Positions 1 through 11,690 of a DNA stretch of 64,000 nt are shown one piece after another. The DNA comes from Isoetes taiwanensis (lineage: Eukaryota > Streptophyta > Lycopodiopsida > Isoetales > Isoetaceae). Position numbers and translations under genes: made by a program. Below the pieces are notes generated by a model. That model was given only the letters and a program-made list of their open reading frames with translations. It was not told the origin of the DNA and did not search any database. The stretch lies in the NCBI GenBank assembly GCA_021234155.1, contig JAJEKV010000812.1, positions 1-64,000 on the forward strand, written 5' to 3'. Every line of letters begins with the position of its first letter. The stretch's first letter is position 1.

Positions 1-758
1 GGAAAATATTGGCTTCTAGATTGGATCAAAAAGAGCACAAAATAAAAAAGAAATATTAGTCCTATCGAGAGGAAAGGCAAGACAACTCTAACATGGAACA
101 AGGTGCATGGGTTCTAGGAAAGAAAAGAACATGTTGAAGTGAATAAGAGGATAACAAAGTTAAAAGGACCTAACTCCGATATGGGGCTTTGAGAAAGGTG
201 TTATCAAAGAAAGGCAATCACACCGGGTTAAAGACGATGATTGGCACACGTTTCTTGTGTACATTTGATTATTGTAGTCTTGTTTCTTTGTAATAAATTA
301 TATTGCAACATATGCAATGATACTATATGTACTTTTGAGCACATACTTCCTTTTGTGTGATAGGAAGCTTGAACCCACACAAGTATGAGCATTATATTTT
401 CGATTAGGAAAAGTTTACAAAGGGGTCTCTTTGAAAGAAATTGATGTGGAATAAATATAAAAAATGGAGAGAAAGTGATTATCTTTTGCCAGGACATTGA
501 ACCGGAGTTTCCCACCCATTTTTGACCTCAAGTACTACTAAACAAATTTATGCAATTATGCTTAATTTTGTTTCTAGCAACTATACTATAAGTACATTTA
601 ACAATGTGGTTATATACAATTACATCCGTTGATACATATTCCAAATGAGATAAGGTTGGGGCCTAGTCTAGCAAATGGTTGTTTTTTCTAGAGTGCTACA
701 TGAAGGTGTACCACCTTTTAAAAGTTTTTAAAATAAACCACAAAACCAAAGGGTTAAT
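1..758. other. AT-rich sequence without recognised gene
   Basis: No open frame here resembles a protein family I know, and I see no terminal repeats or RNA gene. Probably old transposon or intergenic sequence upstream of the CACTA relic that begins near 759. Confidence 0.4.
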
Positions 759-1517
759 ATGGTGAAGCCATCTTTACCTAAGAGACGCTTATTTTATCTT
801 AATGATATCACTACCTCATGCCATCCCGATGGTCCTAAGTTATGGGAGAAAAGAAGAACTCAACAAAATTACATCGTATATTATAGGTTGTGGAGTAGAA
901 CGAAACTGTGCAGTGATGACATGCTTCTTTTTGAAGAACTATGTCATCAATATATTAAAAGAATGGTAATGTTACAAAGCACATATGTTTCTTGCAGTAA
1001 GCACATATGTTTTTAATAATACTGCAAGTTTACAACCATGGAGGGCGTTACGAAATTACTAAGGAGGATGCATGTAGCGTCCAACAGGGACGATCAATAG
1101 GACAATCATTTCCAAATGTTATGGTTAATGCATGGTTGTTGGCTCGTATGGACGAAGCTAAAGATTGTGGTCAAGTTATTCTAGATGATGATTACGGGCT
1201 TGCTCTTGACTGTAGTAGAAAGGTAATCTAAATCTTTGATCCGATTTCATTCTTTTTATACTATATTACTCATTTTACTATTAATTTATTCTAGGCACGA
1301 TTTTGCACTTTGATGTGGTCATATGGGCAGCATTTTTGCGCCAACGGTGTGGATAAGTGTATGGCTACATTTAATTCGGAAATCAGCTCAGACATTGAAC
1401 AAAAAAGTCAATCTAGCAACAAGGATCTCACACTTCTGGAGAGTAGCCTAAATTACATGGGAATTTTATGTAAATGGTTTGAAGGCACGATGGTTCAAAG
1501 TTGTATACATAAGTTAT
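759..1517 (+). pseudogene. CACTA (En/Spm) transposase relic, DUF4216-type part, copy 1
   Basis: Several short frames together look like the C-terminal part of a plant CACTA transposase. The piece at 1021-1231 (ending DCGQVILDDDYGLALDCSRK, followed by a GT donor) and the piece after an AG at about 1295 (WSYGQHFCANGVDKCMATFN, then an ESSLNYMG stretch) match the copy on the minus strand at 16134-16520 almost base for base, including the intervening intron of roughly 65-70 bp. The DUF4216 core expected next (LFKC-like start and VDxxGFxxVN-like region) is lost: similarity to copy 2 stops after the word gttgtataca near 1517. The 759-1016 piece is assigned only by position. Stops and frame breaks make this non-functional. 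The family assignment is from recognised motifs and is moderately sure. Confidence 0.5.
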
Positions 1518-2480
1518 CTTTAATTATCACAAAGTCCTTAAATTGTATTGAATTGAGTTAAAGCATACACCCCCTAACTTATATGCAACAAAGTCATAGC
1601 CATACCATGCCTTATTATGTGGAAGGAAAATGATGCTTTCAACATGAGTTGCAAGTTTTCAAAACCTTTGTAGTTGCTTATTGGTGCCTCATTCATTTGA
1701 GACCAATGATGAAATAATGTAATTGTGGGGATGCCTAGATGTTGTGTACTAGACACTACATCACACTATGCCTATATGTTCACTATAATATGCACGACCT
1801 ATTTCACATCGACTGATACTTCTAGAGATGGCATGGGAGATGGATTGTTCGTAACATGAGTGCCCTAGACCAGAAAATTTTGTAGACAAGCCAATTTAGG
1901 ACTAACTTTTGCTCTAATAAGAATACGTTTACTGTATGGAATGATATTTATACATTTGTTGTATTAGATAAGTATGTTGAAGAAACACATATGTTCATGG
2001 CATCTATTTTGCACAATTCTTATGTATACTTAACTATTATAATCATTATGGGAGACCAAAACTATTGGGATCCGGAGAAACATTGTGATCGCTCATAAAA
2101 CTAACACAAAGTTATGGAAAGAAATTATGAAGGTAGCCAATTTCATGGATCGATCTTATAGGCGGCCCATATAAATACATACACCTACTTATGCCAGACA
2201 ATGCCGGGCACGCGTTAGTTATTGGTTATAGTTTGGGGAGTCTCTCAAATTTTGGTGACCATTAGATTGGGGTATATTACATGATATTTCCTCTCATAGC
2301 CTCCCAGCCCTTCAATGCAGGTCAATATGGGGTCAAATCCACCCCATTTGACTTACCCCTCCAACAAAAAACCATCCCATGGTTCGATATGTATCACAAT
2401 AAAATATTCCCGTAGCATATATGAGCATCAAATTCCTATGGGCCTAGTCGAACCCGAGCATGATTCCCATGCTCATCCAA
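1518..2480. other. Intergenic, no gene seen
   Basis: Downstream of the CACTA relic. Only short shadow frames, no recognisable domain, no splice-linked coding exons. Confidence 0.4.
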
Positions 2481-2518
2481 GCATAACAGTCATCCCATAC
2501 AAGGGATGACTGCTATGC
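2481..2518. repeat. 16-bp stem hairpin
   Basis: The arms GCATAACAGTCATCCC (2481-2496) and GGGATGACTGCTATGC (2503-2518) pair at 15 of 16 positions around a 6-base loop (atacaa), followed by a GC-rich stretch ccgggggcc. This could be the end of a small inverted-repeat transposon or a foldback element. No partner end was found. Confidence 0.6.
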
Positions 2519-2620
2519 CCGGGGGCCGAAGCCCACTAATAAAGCAAACAATTTAGTACCCTGTCAAACACATAAAAAATAAATGAATTGGGATGAACAG
2601 CAATAACGAATGATTTCGGC

Positions 2621-2788
2621 TGAGCAGCATGTTCACATGCATACAACCAACATCACTTAATTTCAGCACACCTATACATTACCCAAAACCAAAATGTACA
2701 AGGTTGAGCAGCATGTTCACATGCATACAACCAACATCACTTAATTTCAGCACACCTATACATTACCCAAAACCAAAATGTACAAGGT
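2621..2788. repeat. 84-bp perfect tandem duplication
   Basis: Two head-to-tail copies (2621-2704 and 2705-2788) beginning tgagcagcatgttcac and ending accaaaatgtacaaggt, with no difference seen. Immediately downstream are three copies of cttgaactactg (2808-2860) and two of acttatggcaaat (2873-2897), so the whole 2.6-2.9 kb stretch has undergone repeated local duplication. Confidence 0.9.
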
Positions 2789-2789
2789 T

Positions 2790-4060
2790 CTTCCAGGCAT
2801 AAGGCTCTTGAACTACTGTGCTTGAACTACTGAATGAGGAGTTCTTGAACTACTGTGTCAGGATCGTATATACTTATGGCAAATACTTATGGCAAATCGG
2901 CTTCCTTTCCCATGCCCATCGATCCAGCATGCAATTTGGCCCACACTTCAACGCTGATACAAAAAATGCACCAAAAATGCAGAAAAACCGGTTGCGTGAT
3001 CGGAATTAAAAGCCCTGTGTTGTGAATGATAAATTACTAAAAAGAAATATTTTGTTGTCCAAGAGCAAGCTTGGGTTCACCTCTCTCCTCTGCCTAGCCC
3101 AATGCAAACATCGAAATCTTTAGAAACAGAGCTCTGCCATGGTTTTTGCTAAAGCCCATATCTAAAATAAGTCATGGCCTCCATCATTACAGATTGGCGC
3201 TTGTTATAGTAAACTTATGTGCACGTATTTTGGGCATCAAGCTCAAAGCAATTCAAACGAACTTACAAGCCCATTTTCTCGACAAGATCTAGGCCTCGGA
3301 CTAAAACCCCGTTTTCTTTTGTTGGGTTGCATCCAAAAGCTCTTGTCCGAACCTAAGAAACTCACATCCCTTTGATTTCGATTATTCCGCTTACGGCCCA
3401 TATGTAGCAAAATAGCGAGGGGTTCAAGCGATTTGACATGATGTAAAAAAAACAATTCAAACCATAGACCACATATATCCCTAAAATAATTGAATGAGTT
3501 GTTATAAAAAAAAACATAGATTTAAGATATCACATTAGCTCCACCGAGTATATTGGTTAAAGTAGTCTTATTAGGACATCGAAGTTATTTTTGGTAAAGT
3601 TTCGAGGCCTCAGATTTTTTAGTATTCTAAAAATCTTAGACAAAGCCATATAAAGGTTCGATATTCGCCTCAAAACCTTAGGCAATTCCTCGTATTTCAT
3701 ATTTCAAAATCGTACTCTCCAATGATAAATGATTATAAAGAACGAGGTGCCCAGAGGCGCAACATAACGATGCGTCGAGGATCAATTTAATCCGGCGCAT
3801 TGTTGTAGTCGAGGGGTGCACCTCGCTTTTAGAATATGTAGCAATCAAGCAAGAACCACGAATTCCAAGCAACACCTCGGCCCATCTGGCGGCATGCCCA
3901 CGTGAAACGCAACCCTCGGAGCCAATCCAAGCGAATCTGCAATTCCCAACCAACGCGCGCGACCATATCTGCGGCATGCCCGTGAAGCGCAGAACCTCGA
4001 CTAACAAGGCAAACACATTCAAACCCTAGATTCCCTTATTTGGAATCGAGGATGCCAGAC
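2790..4060. other. Intergenic, no gene seen
   Basis: No recognisable coding sequence. The 3678-4022 minus frame has no family resemblance that I can see and is treated as chance. Confidence 0.4.
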
Positions 4061-4286
4061 ATCACTTTTTATCCGCTGCCATTGTTTCCAAAGATTCATA
4101 TACGATACGGGACACAGCTTAATTTAAAATACGAATCCGGAAAGAAAAATTTATCAAAAACCATGCAAAATCTTAAAGGTTATATAATTTGTACCTTCAT
4201 TCAGGCTTTTGATTTCGCCAGATTACAAGGGCGAGGAAATTCAAAATTCTGACCCAAAAATATTCAACTAAAAAAACCAAAGACCT

Positions 4287-4293
4287 TATATAA
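4287..4293 (+). promoter_or_regulatory. TATA box
   Basis: TATATAA in the context ccttatataagggaagg, about 115 bp upstream of the first candidate ATG at 4402 and about 1 kb upstream of the first intact exon. It is a good match to plant TATA boxes, and its position just ahead of an E2F palindrome supports a promoter here. Confidence 0.45.
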
Positions 4294-4333
4294 GGGAAGG
4301 GGTTATGCTGAAATGTGAGGCATGTTTACTAAA

Positions 4334-4345
4334 TTTTGGCGCCAA
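4334..4345 (+). promoter_or_regulatory. Palindromic E2F-type site
   Basis: ttttggcgccaa contains the E2F/DP consensus TTTSGCGC on both strands. A second GCGCCAAC lies about 15 bp downstream near 4357. E2F sites mark S-phase genes for replication and repair in plants, which would fit a ZGRF1-like recombination protein. The link to that gene is inferred from position only. Confidence 0.45.
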
Positions 4346-4401
4346 CAAATATTCCAGCGCCAACAGCGTAATCAGATGATTAGTTCCGGTCAGCTATCTT
4401 G

Positions 4402-7400
4402 ATGCAGGTATGTCCCTGTTCTTCAGTGGAAGCTAAAATGCATGTTAGGCTATCTGCATGCATTCGTCCAATGTTTGAATTTTGTATCTATTTCTGGACT
4501 AGTCGATTGGCTATCCGCTGCCATTGTTCCAAAGCTAAGATCATTGTTCACTGTTCTTTATTCAGGCGTTTACGAAAATTTCGTCTAGATAGATCTAAAA
4601 ATTTGAATCTGCAGGGACATCTTATTCAATTAAATGAACCTTTTAAAAGATGCGGGAAGCGAAAGAGCTTTAAGGTATTATACGAATCAAAGGGGCGGAA
4701 AAAGAAAAATTTATCAAGATGGTATACTAAAAGTGAACGGGCAAAGAAGGTAAAAAACGTCTTGTGCATTAGTTTTCTTATCTGTCGATGCATAAGATAA
4801 TTTGTTCATCTGTTCTTCATTCAGGCTTTTTTGTTTTTTTTTGTTTGACGCAAAAATCATGCACATTTGTCTTAGAAACCTTGACTACAAAGGAACATTT
4901 GTGCAAAGAGCTTTTAAAAATTTTGGAGAAAAAGAAAAATATATCAAAATGGATAAATTGAACAGGTAGGGGGAGTCCTGTGCATTTCTTATCTTGTTCA
5001 TACTAACTGTTCTTGAACCTTTTACAAGGAATCATGAAAAGTGATTGCAAAGCCAAAAATTTGAAGACAATAAGAGATGTCAGTAGGGATATCTTATTTA
5101 AGGTATTATATACGAATGACAAAAGCTTTAAGGTATTGTCGAATCACAAGAATCACAAAAAAAAAAAATTTGTCAAAATGGTATACTAATAGTGAACAGG
5201 CTAAAAGAAGGCAAAACCGTCCTGTGCATTAAATTCTTATCTGTTGATGCATAAGATGATTTGTTCACTGTTCTTTATTCAGGCTTTTTTGTTTGACGAA
5301 AATCATGCACATTTGGCTAGTGATTACTTGGCAAAGAGCCAAAATTTGGAAGACAATACAGAGATTGAAGTAGGGGACTTTCTTATTCAATTAAATGAAC
5401 CTTCTACAAGGAACGTAAAAAGAGATGTGGAGGAAACGAAGAGCTTTAAGGTATTGTATATGAATCACAAGGGGCGGAAAAGAAAAATTTATCAAGATGG
5501 TTTACTAAAAGTGAACAGGCAAAAGAAGGTAATACCGTCCTGTGCATTAAATTCTTATCTGTCGATGCATAAGATGATTTGTTCATTGTTCTTTATTCAG
5601 GCTTTTTTGTTTGACGAAAATCATGCACATTTGGCTAGTGATTACTTGGCAAAGAGCCAAAATTTGGAAGACAATACAGAGATCGAAGTAGGGGACTTTC
5701 TTATTCAACTAAATGAACCGTGTACAAAGAGCTTTAAGGGCGTGCTTAAAATGGATGTGAATGTGCAAAAAGAATAATAACGAAGAGCTTTAAGGTATTA
5801 TTAGTGATTATCAAAGAGCCGAATCAGAAGGCGGTAGGGAAAAAGAAAAATTTATCAAGATGGTATATTAAAAGTGAGCAGAAAAACAAGAAAGGTAAAA
5901 CGTCTTGTGCATTGATTTCTTATCTGTCTATCCATAAGATAATTGTCATATCTGTTCTTTATTCAGGCTTTTTTGTTTGATGAAAATCATGCACATTTGT
6001 CTAGTGGCTACTTGGCAAAGAGCCAAAATTTGGAAGACAATACAGAGATCGAAGTAGGGGACTTTCTTATTCAACTAAATGAACCTTCTACAAGGAACGT
6101 GAAAAGAGATGTGCAGGAAACGAAGAGCTTTAAGGTATTGTATACGAATCACAAAAGGCGAAAAAGAAAAATATATCAAAATGGTATACTAAAATTGAAC
6201 AGGCAAAAGAAGGTAATACCGTCCTGTGCATTAAACTCTTATCTGTCGATGCATAAGATAATTTGTTCAATGTTCTTCATTCAGGCTTTTTTGTTTGACG
6301 AAAATCATGCACATTTGGCTAGTGATTACTTGGCAAAGATCCAAAATTTGGAGGACAATACAGAGATCGAAGTAGGAGACTTTCTTATTCAACTAAATGA
6401 ACCTTGTACAAGGAACGTGAAAGGAGATGTGCAGGAAACGAAGAGCTTTAAGGTATTGTATATGAATCACAAAGGGCGGAAAAGAAAAATTTGTCAAAAT
6501 GGTATACTAAAAGTGAACAGGCAAAAGAAGGCAATACCGTCCTGTGCATTAAATTCTTATCTTATCCGTCGATGCGTAAGATAATTTGTTGACTGTTCTT
6601 TATTCAGGCTTTTTTGTTTGACGAAAATCATGCACATTTGGCTAGTGATTACTTGGGAAAGATCCAAAATTTGGAAGACAATACGGAGATCGAAGTAGGG
6701 GAATTTCTTATTGAACTAAATGAACCTTGTACAAGGAACGTGAAAAGATATGTGCAGGAAACGAAGAGCTTTAAGGTATTGTATACAAATCACAAGGGGC
6801 GGAAAAGAAAAATTTATCAAGATGGTATATTAAAAGTGAACGGGCAAAAGAAGGTAAAAACGTCTTGTGCATTGATTTCTTATCTGTCGATCCATAAGAT
6901 AATTGTCCTATTTGTTCTTCATTCAGGCTTTTTTGTTTGATGAAAATCATGCACATTTGTCTAGTGGCTACTTGGCAAAGAGCCAAAATTTGGAAGACAA
7001 TACAGAGATCGAAGTAGGGGACTTTTTTATTCAACTAAAAGAACCTTCTACAAGGAACGCGAAAAGAGATGTGCAGGAAACGAAGAGCTTTAAGGTATTG
7101 TATACGAATCACAAAAGGCGAAAAAGAAAAACATATCAAAATGGTATACTAAAAGTGAACAGGCAAAAGAAGGTAATACCGTCCTGTGCATTAAACTCTT
7201 ATCTGTCGATGCATAAGATAATTTGTTCAATGTTCTTCATTCAGGCTTTTTTGTTTGACGAAAATCATGCACATTTGGCTAGTGATTGCTTGGCAAAGAG
7301 CCAAAATTTGGAGGACAATACAGAGTTTGAACTAGGGGACTTTCTTATTCAACTAAATGAACCTTGTACAAGGAACGTGAAAATTGATGTGAATCCTGAG

Positions 7401-8742
7401 ACGTTGTGTCAAAGATGGAAAAAGCAATTTTCTCCTGTGAAAGGTAGAATTTACAATTTAGACATGCATAAGTACGTTACCTTCCCCTCTGCCGACTCTG
7501 AGGTGTTAAGAATTTTTGCAAATGTAAACTTTCACTGTAGTTGTATGTCAGGTTTGTTATTTTTCTCATTGCATTTTATACCTTTGCAGCAAAAGAGTTG
7601 AGCAATGAGTCAAGGCTCAAGCAGGAGAAAGGTAATAGTAGTCTTCTTCGTAATGGTCCACGCCAAACGCATCAAGTTACCCAAGAAGTCATGTATACTA
7701 GAGGCACAGATCCGACGAGTACAGAATATCTTACCGGCCATATTGTAGTGCAGGACTTGTTGCGTCGGAAGTGCCAGGTATGATGCTGTGTGTTGGTGAC
7801 TCTTTTCATCTTACTGCTAACAACAATGGAAAATGTTGAAGGTGCTGCTCTATGATGGTGATCATGAATATTTGCAAGACAGAATTCTTGATCGCGACGA
7901 AATTGTTGATGGTATAAAGATTTTTTTTGCATCTGTTTCTCTCTCTCTCTCTTACAAATCATGGGATTTGTAATGTAGTTTATTCATGCCATCTAGACCC
8001 TTTGTCTGCTCGCAGGAAGTTGTTCAGGTAGTAAAGAAGCAACGCAAGCAAAATGCAACATCAAATGCATTTCTACGATTACACAATCACGTTCTAAGAG
8101 GAGTGGTATACATCGTTCTCCTTGATGTGGCTTAGGTTTTTATTATTTATTATCTAATTTGCAAGTTGAATTTAGTATTCGGGTATGATAATGATTCTTA
8201 AAATCTTTTGTGCATTAACATAGAGTGTTTCGATTTTTGATGGTATGGCAGTGGATGAAATCATGAAAAGTTTGAAAAAAGTTGACGATAGATGCCTGGG
8301 GACGGAAGAACCTTCTCGCCTTTCTGAAGAGCAAGGTCAGAAGAAAAGGATCGTATATTCTAGAACGTAAGGGCATGCAATTCCATTGTTTGTGTATTAT
8401 TTTTAATCCCATTGATAATTACGTGAAGGCCTGTGACAAATCCTGCTACAAAAATCAAATGCAGGTCTATGGCTGCAGGTGAAGCAGAAACACATGATTT
8501 GGTGGTAAAGCAAAAGCGGGTGCCCAATGAGCAGCCATGTGGAGTAAAAGATAACTATGGTAGGATTGTTATTCAAGGTTGCAGGCTATTGCCTCGACTT
8601 TGATATTAGCTTTACTTATCCCATCTGTGCAGGTGAGAATGATCAGGAAGTTGAAAGTGATGGGTTCACGTCCCAGCTTACTTCCCTCACTGACCTTATG
8701 GAATCTAAACTTGGCGAATTAGATGATGGAGTTGCCATCCAG
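4402..8742 (+). CDS. Multi-repeat ZGRF1-like (DUF2439) domain protein
   Basis: The repeated exon encodes the C-terminal half of one ZGRF1-like domain (AFLFDENHAHLASDYL...EVGDFLIQLNEP), a short linker, then the N-terminal half of the next (SFKVLYMNHKGRKRKIYQDG). Joining exons restores the family pattern seen in human ZGRF1 and yeast Mte1: VLY, basic stretch, Y/WQDG, then LYD and a length-typical tail. Intact 246-bp phase-0 exons: 5283-5528, 5967-6212, 6285-6530, 6608-6853, 6927-7172; 5601-5893 is broken by stops and 7245-7443 has a different end. Downstream exons agree in phase: 7590-7777, 7842-7911 (VLLYDGDHEYLQDR, the last domain half), 8016-8105, 8252-8335, 8479-8559, 8633-8742. The family acts in homologous recombination with Mph1/FANCM-type helicases. 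No helicase domain is visible here. The start is uncertain: ATG-CAG followed by gtatgt at 4402 may be a tiny first exon. Confidence 0.7.
5283..7443 (+). repeat. Seven-unit tandem exon array, period about 318-323 bp (one 366-bp step)
   Basis: Units begin at 5283, 5601, 5967, 6285, 6608, 6927 and 7245. Each has a 246-bp exon and a 72-77 bp intron (gtaataccgtcctg ... ttcattcag). Three introns (5529-5600, 6213-6284, 7173-7244) are exactly 72 bp with no in-frame stop, so retention keeps the frame. Those at 6531-6607 (77 bp) and 6854-6926 (73 bp) do not. The donor after the 6285-6530 exon is GC, not GT. Copies are more than 90% alike by eye, so the expansion is fairly recent or homogenised. Confidence 0.9.
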
Positions 8743-8840
8743 GTAATCATTGCATTAAGCATTCTATTTGCTTTTTTGTAATTGGATCCCTTGGTTTGCT
8801 TCTTTATGCATTCTGAATAAAGTTGTTTTATATGTATCAG

Positions 8841-10369
8841 TGCCATGGACTTCTGGGAAGGATATAAGTATTATTGCATTGGACATTATGCTAAGTCGCA
8901 AAGTACCAGGGCAAATTCTGCAAATGTAAAATGGGTAAGTTCGTAACCTCGTGTTGTATTTGTGCACATAGTAACCCGTTTCATATTTAGGACATTTCAT
9001 ACATAGGCTCTATAAGGAAGATAAACTATGATTGGAATGCAAATCTAGGCGATAAGATCCGAAAGCTTGGTTTATCATGGAAGAGTATATAATGGAAACA
9101 GAGAGAATTGATTGCAGAGACTTGGAGTAAGTAGTGCGCTTTTTCTGGTTACTTATTTATTGCATTCTTATTCTAACCTTATCATTATCAAAAGATCATT
9201 AATCAGAAAATACGATGATCCAGCCAAGTTGGCTACAACCGAACATGGGCAATTCTTTTTGGAGCTTTCTAAAGTAAGCATCTTGTTTTATCTCGTCTGT
9301 GTGGACATCTCCGAATGTAATCATGTTATTATTGTTTGAAACAGTCTGATGGTTGTTCCACACCAATGTCAAGTTTTTTAAGGAGTGGTCAGAGTTTATG
9401 CCATTTCTGAAAGAAATAATAGTTTACAACAGGACCATGGTATCACAACTGATCTGGTGATCTCCCAAATTTCTGGGCTCCATATTTGAATTCTAAATAC
9501 TAACATATCAGTATAGTTCAAAGAGACGTAAACAAATGAGACAATTCAACTGGTGCATTTACTAGTTATTTAGAAAAAGGATATTTTGTACTACAATTCA
9601 ACTTCCTAAATATGAAAAAGGATATTTTGTACCTGTTTAAATTATATTTTCATTCATCTTTTAAGTGTGGCATAAGTAGCATTTCTAACCTGTGTTATCT
9701 CATTCTTTTTCTCTGGCAATCCCTTTTCATTCTAATCTGGCACTCTAAAAGGGTCCTACAGACCTCTCTTCCGACGGTTTAGTTTGGATATATTTCGGGC
9801 AAAATTCACAAAATGAAGTTTTACTAATGAAACTTACATCTAACAATTACCACAACGAACTGAATCAGAGTTTTTTGTTTCAGGACCGCTACATCAATCC
9901 TCGATTGAAACTTTTGCATGAATGGAGGTTTCAACCATTAGGCAACTTGAACGGTAGCTTTAACTGCCTTGGATCTAGCCGTTATTATGTAAGCTCATTA
10001 TTCCTAAAAACAAGGGAGACTTTTACTTTCCCCCCCCTGTCCCGGTGAACACTACGGCATGCAGCAGGTGAATACTACAGAACAGGCGGAAGATGACAAA
10101 AAAAAAACTGTTCTTGATTCTACAACAAAACCACCAACAAAGCAATCAACCATGTCGCGACAAAGAATTCATGGTGCAAAGGATTCATGTCGCGACAAAA
10201 AGACTTGCTGCAGGCCGTCGCATTTCACCGGGACGGGTTAAAAGTAAAAATCCAGCCAAAACAAGCTGCATATGCGTACCTGCAACATTGGTTTCACTCG
10301 TACACACGACTTATTCACATACTGGTTCATTGCTTGAGAAAAACTTTCTGTTTTGATTTATCAAGATGA
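8841..10369 (+). CDS. Probable 3' exons of the ZGRF1-like repeat gene, tentative
   Basis: A run of short open stretches, each followed by a good donor, continues on the same strand: 8843-8934 (MDFWEGYKYYCIGHYAKSQS, donor gtaagt), about 8990-9090 (DISYIGSIRKINYDWN), about 9193-9271 (RSLIRKYDDPAKLATTEHGQ, donor gtaagc), about 9884-9988 (DRYINPRLKLLHEWRFQPLG, donor gtaagc), and a lysine-rich end after 10070. I could not join them in one frame with the exon ending at 8742, and I recognise no domain, so they may belong to the same gene, to a decayed 3' end, or to a separate gene. Confidence 0.35.
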
Positions 10370-10390
10370 GAGATTCAGATAGCATAAGAG

Positions 10391-10780
10391 ACCAATATTG
10401 GACGCCTCTCCACATACCAATATTGGACGCCTCTCCACATACTTCTAGATTATACCAAGAGTCTAGAATTCAAGGGCCAAATAGCAAATTGGAAATTGTG
10501 CATCAGGCAAAATGCAAATAGTCTAGAATTTAAGTACAGTATAGCACTTTGGAAATTGTTCTCCACCAAGAGAAAAAACTTATCTATAGCCTACTCTCAG
10601 CCCGTTATTTGTTTATCATACCTGTAGTTATTCAAAATGAGGATTTCCTTTACTTCAATGCTTGATGCACCTAACGCCAACCAAAAGAACCTCTCCCAAA
10701 ATATCCTCTCGCATGTATTCCGCACAGAGAAGTAACTGATCATAAAATGGGAAGAGAAGTAACTGATCATAAAATGGGAA
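10391..10780. repeat. Cluster of short exact tandem duplications
   Basis: Three duplications in 400 bp: accaatattggacgcctctc plus five bases (25 bp, 10391-10415 and 10416-10440); an imperfect unit of about 58 bp starting agtctagaatt (near 10460 and 10518); and a 27-bp unit starting gagaagtaactgatcataaa (10727-10753 and 10754-10780). They lie just after the last possible exon of the ZGRF1-like gene. Confidence 0.85.
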
Positions 10781-10799
10781 AACAAAGGAAGCTTCAAAA

Positions 10800-11690
10800 G
10801 AAACGGAGTTAGGGCGGACTGCTACAGAATAGTCTTGGCGCTATCTTCGTTCCTCGGAAAAGATGAAGATGTAATTTTCGTTTATCAACAGTCAATGGCT
10901 TAGAACGAATCCAGCAACAGACCAAAGGCTACAGGGATGTGCATGGCGTAAAATGTATATCCCACAGGCCTCGATGAAAAAATTGCAGAGCATATATAAG
11001 GAGAAACAGAGTAGAATTAAGCACGACTATACTTCAACAGGATCTGTTCTATAGTTCGTACTAGGAACTATGCTGAAAATCCATAGACAAATCCCATAAC
11101 CCGGACGATGAAGTGGAGCCTGTTGGCTTGAGCGCGATTGCCGGTTCTGCTCTTCCTTGTGAAGTGCCGGCCATAGATGACCGTCACAGTGGTATATTCC
11201 TACACTGATGAAGGTCAGCAGGCAGTTCGACGGGTTCTTTTTTTCTGCCTTCTTTTTATCCTTCGTATAAGTACTTGTTCACAAACCCAATCTATGAAAA
11301 CATTTGCCCCAATCTATGAAATTATATTCCTTAGAGCTACCTAAATCAGCTTTTCCTGCCCTTACAGCTTTAGTTATCTTAAAGTTTTCACATATTTGTT
11401 AAATTTATTTGAAAGCGCTATGCGTGAACAATATTTGTTCAACAGTTGTATTGGAAACTATGTTGAACAATATTGAAAATGCATAGCAATCTCACAAGCT
11501 GGAAGATGAAGTGAAGCACATTGGCTTAAGCATAATACTTGATTCTGCTCTTCCTCAAATTCATTACACCTAAAGAATGAATATGCTGAAGATATGCAGT
11601 TGGAGGGGTTCCTTTTTATTCCACCATAATAAAATATAAAATATACCACAAATGCCTAGTACAAATCGATTGATGGGGTATATAGGATTT
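10800..11690. other. Intergenic with a diverged direct duplication
   Basis: No gene seen. About 11067-11240 and 11455-11610 are related: both hold gaactatg/aactatg, ...gatgaagtg, ...ttggctt, ...ttctgctcttcct in the same order, about 390 bp apart. This is probably an old duplicated transposon segment. Confidence 0.45.

Larger units (their letters stand above)
4063..5240 (+). repeat. Degenerate upstream units of the ZGRF1-like exon array
   Basis: Decayed copies of the unit seen intact from 5283. The acceptor word ttcaggcttt recurs near 4200, 4563 and 4822. The donor-side part (agctttaaggtatt, then aaagaaaaatttatcaag) recurs near 4125-4165, 4660-4749, 4900-4966 and 5105-5215. The stretch tatccgctgccattgtt occurs at both 4070 and 4513, so a larger block was also duplicated. 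The 4620-4749 unit still reads through most of the domain half (VLYESKGRKKK) but then slips frame because of one extra A in the A-run near 4700. These units would not give a full exon and mark the eroding 5' edge of the array. Confidence 0.65.

Noticed and set aside
4063-7443. CRISPR-like or satellite interpretation of the array with a period of about 320 bp
   Set aside because: The repeat is protein coding with conserved phase, splice signals and a recognisable domain; spacing and eukaryotic context exclude CRISPR.
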